Source of the DNA: UBA2160 sp964588665
GTDB lineage: Bacteria > Chloroflexota > Dehalococcoidia > Lucifugimonadales > UBA1123
Direction: 5' to 3'
NCBI GenBank assembly: GCA_964588665.1
Contig: CAZPQQ010000031.1
Coordinates: 1-35,533 of the forward strand
Length of the DNA: 35,533 nt
Shown: piece after piece, positions 32,586 to 35,533 of the stretch
Layout of the letters: every line of letters begins with the position of its first letter
Numbering within the stretch: the stretch's first letter is position 1
Notes under the pieces: generated by a model
The model's input: only the letters and a program-made list of their open reading frames with translations
Databases searched by the model: none
What the model was told of the DNA's origin: nothing
Translations under genes and position numbers: made by a program

Positions 32586-33074
32586 CTACTCCGTGGCGTG
32601 GAGTTCGTGCAGGTTCATCTCTGCGTCCCCGACGGCCAGGCCGCCGCAGATGATTTTGCCGGTTATGATCAGGTCGGGCGGAGACTCGGTTGAAGGGTCA
32701 CTTTGCTCACGCATGTCTTCGACGCCGCCCATGGTAACAGAGGGCGTGAGAGCGACTCGCCATTCCAGCGGCGCCTTGACCATCACCCCGCCGCAGATGA
32801 CGGTCACATCGAGAATTGCAGGGGCATCTGCTATCTCGGCGCCCGTGAGGTCGAGCTCGACCCCGCCGCAGATCGCCCTGACGGCCCCTCCGGTGAACGG
32901 TTGCGACATCACCTCTTTTTCGGCGCCACCGAAAACAGCGACCTCGTTGACGGAGCCTTCTCCGTAATCCTGGGCAAGGTATCGGCGTTTCGCCAGAAGA
33001 GCGGCGACGAAGCCAGCCACTTGCAGGCCGATTAACGCGATGACGATCCGTGCCAACAGCTTCTTTGCACTCAT
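32586..33074 (-). CDS. Small membrane-anchored LiaF-like protein
   Basis: 162 residues. One N-terminal transmembrane helix (about residues 9-28) is followed by a beta-rich domain with repeated glycine pairs: VAVFGGAEKEV, AICGGVELDLTGAEI, VICGGVMVKAP-x-x-WRV, MGGVED and IICGGLAVGDAEM. This is the C-terminal domain found in LiaF (sensor of cell-envelope stress) and related single-helix proteins. The domain should lie on one face of the membrane. No LiaRS two-component genes are nearby, so a stress-sensing role is only a family hint. It is separated by about 30 bases from the E1 beta gene and on the same strand. Confidence 0.7.
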   Translation of the reverse strand: MSAKKLLARIVIALIGLQVAGFVAALLAKRRYLAQDYGEGSVNEVAVFGGAEKEVMSQPFTGGAVRAICGGVELDLTGAEIADAPAILDVTVICGGVMVKAPLEWRVALTPSVTMGGVEDMREQSDPSTESPPDLIITGKIICGGLAVGDAEMNLHELHATE

Positions 33075-33104
33075 GCTAACGCGCTCCCTTCTCCGGTTTT
33101 TGGT

Positions 33105-34070
33105 CTACTGCAATACCTCTCGCACTCCTGCGGTGACCTGGTCTCTGTCGGGAATGCAGAACTGTTCCATGATGGGGGCGTAGGGGATCGGCACGTCTGG
33201 GGCACACACCCGTTTGACCGGGGCCTTCATCGCCCGGAACGTCTCGGGGTCCTCGGTGATCAGCGCCGCGATCTCGGCTGCCGCGCCGCACGTGATGCAC
33301 GCCTCGTCCACGATGACCACGCGACCGGTCTTCCTCACCGATGCGCGAATGGCGCCGGAGTCCATTGGGACCAGCGTCCTGGGGTCGATCACCTCGGCGG
33401 AAATCCCTTCGGCCGCCAGCGTTTCGGCAGCGGCCAAGGCTTCGATCACCATTTTCGAGATCGCCACGATCGTGACGTCGCTGCCCTCGCGCTTGATGTC
33501 GGCCACGCCGATCGGCACCGTATACTCCTCTTCAGGCACGTGTCCGGTTATCCCCATTCTAGGCAGCATCTGGTCCTCGAAGAACATCACCGGGTTGTTG
33601 TCGCGAATCGCGCTCTTCATCAGGCCTTTCGCGTCGTACGGCGTGGTGGGCATGACGATCTTCAGACCCGCCAGGCCCATGAACATCGGGTGCGGGCTTT
33701 GCGAGTGCTGGGCGGCCGCCGAACGGCCTCCGCCAGTCGATGCTCGGAAGACGATGGGGAACGCCGCCTGCCCGCCGAACATGTAGTGGATTTTGGACAT
33801 CTGGTTGACGATCATGTCCATCGCGGTGAACGCGAATGTCATCATGCCGGGACTGACGATGGGACGGAACCCGCTGCCCGCGGCGCCGATGCTCGCGCCG
33901 ACGTACGCCTCCTCGGAGATGGGGCACACGCGGATCCGCGCTTCGCCAAACTCTTCCGTGAGACTGTTGAGGTTCCCGACGGAGCCTGCCAGGTGGAACA
34001 CGCGGTCGTCGCGTCGCATCTCCTCTTGGAAGGCCTCCAGGATGGCATCGTCGATACTGAGTTCTCTCAT
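33105..34070 (-). CDS. 2-oxoacid (pyruvate/acetoin) dehydrogenase E1 component, beta subunit
   Basis: About 321 residues. The ATG at 34070 gives the normal family opening MRELSIDDAILEAFQEEM; a GTG at 34079 would add three residues. EEAYVGASIGAAGSGFRPIV, IHYMFGGQAAFPIVFRASTGGG, QHSQSPHPMFMGLAGLKIVMPTTPYDAKGLMKSAI and IDPRTLVPMD are typical of E1 beta (PdhB/AcoB). It pairs with E1 alpha (34236-35195) to decarboxylate a 2-oxoacid or acetoin on thiamine diphosphate and pass the acyl group to lipoyl-E2. E2 and E3 are not in the window. A REP-like hairpin lies between the two E1 genes. Confidence 0.93.
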   Translation of the reverse strand: MRELSIDDAILEAFQEEMRRDDRVFHLAGSVGNLNSLTEEFGEARIRVCPISEEAYVGASIGAAGSGFRPIVSPGMMTFAFTAMDMIVNQMSKIHYMFGGQAAFPIVFRASTGGGRSAAAQHSQSPHPMFMGLAGLKIVMPTTPYDAKGLMKSAIRDNNPVMFFEDQMLPRMGITGHVPEEEYTVPIGVADIKREGSDVTIVAISKMVIEALAAAETLAAEGISAEVIDPRTLVPMDSGAIRASVRKTGRVVIVDEACITCGAAAEIAALITEDPETFRAMKAPVKRVCAPDVPIPYAPIMEQFCIPDRDQVTAGVREVLQ

Positions 34071-34154
34071 GGCATCCACTCAATTCTCAGGCTGGCTCCT
34101 GAATTGCAAAGTCCTAGAGTTTCACCGGGTCGTGTGCTGGTGAGGGGACTGGGG

Positions 34155-34214
34155 TTCGACAGGCTCACCCCGAACGGAAAAATACTCTTCTCCGTTCGCC
34201 CTGAGCCTGTCGAA
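34155..34214. repeat. REP-like hairpin between the E1 genes
   Basis: TTCGACAGGCTCACCCCGAA (left arm 34155-34178) and its inverted partner at 34191-34214 pair over about 22 of 24 bases, with a 12-base loop. It belongs to the same TTCGACAGGCTCA family as 28494-28538. It divides an alpha-beta pair that should be made in equal amounts. No T-run follows on either strand. Confidence 0.65.
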
Positions 34215-34235
34215 GGGCCCCGGGCGGTCTCGCCA

Positions 34236-35195
34236 TCATGGCGCGAAAACCTCGAGCAGCGCGTCCTCGGGTTTGGGCATGGGGCTGGCCTTCGCGAACT
34301 CGACGGCCTGTTGGACCGCTGCTTCAACTTCGGAATCGATCCCGTCAAGGACAGGCCTGGTCGCGATGTCCTGTTCGAGCAGTCGGCTCGCCAGCTTGGG
34401 AATCGGATCGAACTCGGCGTCCGAGCCGTCCGGCGGGGCTTCGTCGGAGGCGGTCTTCTGCTCCGCGTGTCCTCGCCATCTGTGCGTCTTGCATTCGACC
34501 AAAGTCGGCCCGCTTCCCGCCCTGGCCCTGAGCACGGCCTGCTCGACCGCTTCGTACACGGCGATGATGTCGGAGCCGTCCACGGTGATGCCGGGCATGT
34601 TGTACGACACCGAGCGTGAAGAGACATCCTCGACCGAAAGGGCGTAGGACGCGGGCACTCCGATGGCCATGCCGTTGTTCTCGCAAACGAAGATCGCCGG
34701 AAGTTTCCAGATCGACGCGAGATTCAACGAGCCGTGAAACGCTCCCTCGTTGGACGCTCCGTCGCCGAAGAATGCGACGGCCACCCCGTCGCTGCCTTCG
34801 AGTTGGGCAGCCAGCGCAGCTCCGGTGGCGATCGGCATGCCCGCGCCGACGATGCCGTTGGCGCCCAACATCCCAACGCCGAAGTCGGCGATGTGCATCG
34901 AACCGCCTCTGCCATGGCAGTAGCCGTTGCTTCGGCCGAAAAGCTCTGCCATCATCAGCTTGATGTCCGCGCCTTTTGCGATGGTGTGGCCGTGCCCCCG
35001 GTGGGTGCTGACGATCTTGTCGGTGACCCTCAGAGCGGTGCAGACGCCGACGGCCACGGCTTCCTCGCCGATGTAGGCGTGGACCACGCCCGGAATGTTT
35101 CCGGCGTGGAACTCCTGGACGGCAAACCGCTCGAAGGTTCGAATGGTGACCATCTTTCGGTACATTTCCAGCATGACTTCAGGGCCCAACGCCAT
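34236..35195 (-). CDS. 2-oxoacid (pyruvate/acetoin) dehydrogenase E1 component, alpha subunit
   Basis: 319 residues, ATG at 35195 with GGGAGG upstream. The thiamine diphosphate/Mg motif is GDGASNEGAFHGSLNLASIWKLP with ENNGMAIG (GDG at 144-146, NN at 173-174). YCHGRGGSMHIADFGVGMLGANGIVGAGMPIATG is the conserved phosphate/active-site stretch, and the phosphorylation-loop region SVSYNMPG lacks the eukaryotic serines. It fits PdhA/AcoA. It heads the E1 alpha-beta pair. The window therefore contains both a ferredoxin-linked and an NAD-linked route for pyruvate-type acids. E2/E3 lie elsewhere. Confidence 0.93.
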   Translation of the reverse strand: MALGPEVMLEMYRKMVTIRTFERFAVQEFHAGNIPGVVHAYIGEEAVAVGVCTALRVTDKIVSTHRGHGHTIAKGADIKLMMAELFGRSNGYCHGRGGSMHIADFGVGMLGANGIVGAGMPIATGAALAAQLEGSDGVAVAFFGDGASNEGAFHGSLNLASIWKLPAIFVCENNGMAIGVPASYALSVEDVSSRSVSYNMPGITVDGSDIIAVYEAVEQAVLRARAGSGPTLVECKTHRWRGHAEQKTASDEAPPDGSDAEFDPIPKLASRLLEQDIATRPVLDGIDSEVEAAVQQAVEFAKASPMPKPEDALLEVFAP

Positions 35196-35533
35196 GGCGG
35201 CCTCCCTCGCGGTTCACGGCAATATCAGGTTCGACGGGGCAATTGTACTCCTGAGGCAGATGTTCCACCATAGACCGCCATTACAGCCGGAGCGAGGCAA
35301 TCGGCGTGAGGGTCGTCCCTTATCGCTTCAATCCGACGACGATGAGGTGCTCGCCTGCGTCGGCGTATTCCGGCCGATCGCACAGAGCGAGCTCCAGGTT
35401 GAGGAGACGGTTGGCGGCAGTCGAGTCCGTCGTAATCCTATCCATCGCTATCCCGCTGGTTGACAGAGGGTTGGCGGCGGCCACTGTTGGCTGTCAGTCC
35501 AAATGGGACAGATTGTTAATAGAGACTTTGAGC
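35196..35533. other. Window end: no confident gene; short minus-strand open frame and a small palindrome
   Basis: Upstream of the E1 alpha gene. A 41-codon minus-strand frame (35320-35445, MDRITTDSTAANRLLNLELA...) has plausible composition but no ribosome site and no family I know. Near the edge, CTGTC...GACAG (35491-35511) forms a short inverted repeat of the kind seen at transposon ends. The region is too short to classify. Confidence 0.3.

Noticed and set aside
32586..33074. LiaF-like gene as part of a LiaFSR stress module
   Set aside because: No histidine kinase or response regulator is encoded nearby; neighbours are metabolic genes.

Overview
The window is GC-rich (roughly 60 percent by eye) bacterial DNA carrying about 28 protein genes, most of them metabolic. 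There are no ribosomal, tRNA or other phylogenetic marker genes. Type III CoA-transferases, a stand-alone TrpB2-type tryptophan synthase, a Baeyer-Villiger-type flavin monooxygenase, GlpA/FAD/DUF1667 flavoenzymes and corrinoid methyltransfer genes occur together here. That mix, and a 10-base run of N, fit a metagenome-assembled Chloroflexota genome (Dehalococcoidia or SAR202-like). The taxonomic call is inference and only moderately supported.

Layout. 1-308: the end of an IS21-family element, inserted into the 3' part of a gene coding for a pseudopilin-like N-terminus joined to about eleven PQQ-type propeller repeats (292-2022, minus). 2562-6355: a complete four-subunit pyruvate-type ferredoxin oxidoreductase operon (gamma, delta, alpha, beta), followed by a small C_GCAxxG_C_C-type putative redox protein. 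6397-9459, minus: a GlpA-like dehydrogenase with a BFD-type cysteine domain, a second FAD oxidoreductase and a DUF1667 protein, translationally coupled. 9761-10888: a DadA-like amine or amino-acid oxidase, divergent from an MhpD-like hydratase (11170-11961). 12132-18608: the most interesting block. It holds a glycyl-radical activase, a glycyl-radical enzyme with an unusual N-C-W-E active site, a MetH-activation-domain protein, a URO-D-type methyltransferase lacking the usual His-x-Cys zinc motif, and a cobalamin-binding corrinoid protein. Interspersed repeats flank the glycyl-radical gene. 18995-21187: a restriction-modification island (cytosine-C5 methyltransferase, GIY-YIG nuclease, Vsr), preceded by a MITE-like repeat that contains the assembly gap. 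21199-25322, minus: an MFS exporter, an anSME-type radical SAM maturase with a SEC-C tail, and TrpB2. 25785-28435: an HSL-family esterase and a Baeyer-Villiger-type monooxygenase. 28922-31201, minus: a double-headed CaiB CoA-transferase whose first half has lost the catalytic aspartate. 31431-31646: a remnant of a DUF1015 gene. 31740-32537: an alpha/beta hydrolase. 32586-35195, minus: a LiaF-like membrane protein and the two E1 subunits of a 2-oxoacid (pyruvate or acetoin) dehydrogenase.

How it works together. Oxygen-sensitive enzymes (ferredoxin oxidoreductase, glycyl-radical enzyme, radical SAM proteins, corrinoid methyltransfer) sit beside oxygen-dependent or oxygen-tolerant ones (Baeyer-Villiger monooxygenase, possibly the DadA-like oxidase, E1 dehydrogenase). 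This suggests a facultative or microaerobic heterotroph that degrades organic acids, methylated compounds and possibly aromatic or cyclic compounds. The glycyl-radical plus corrinoid block is the best candidate for an undescribed pathway: a C-X bond cleavage coupled to methyl transfer, with an unidentified substrate.
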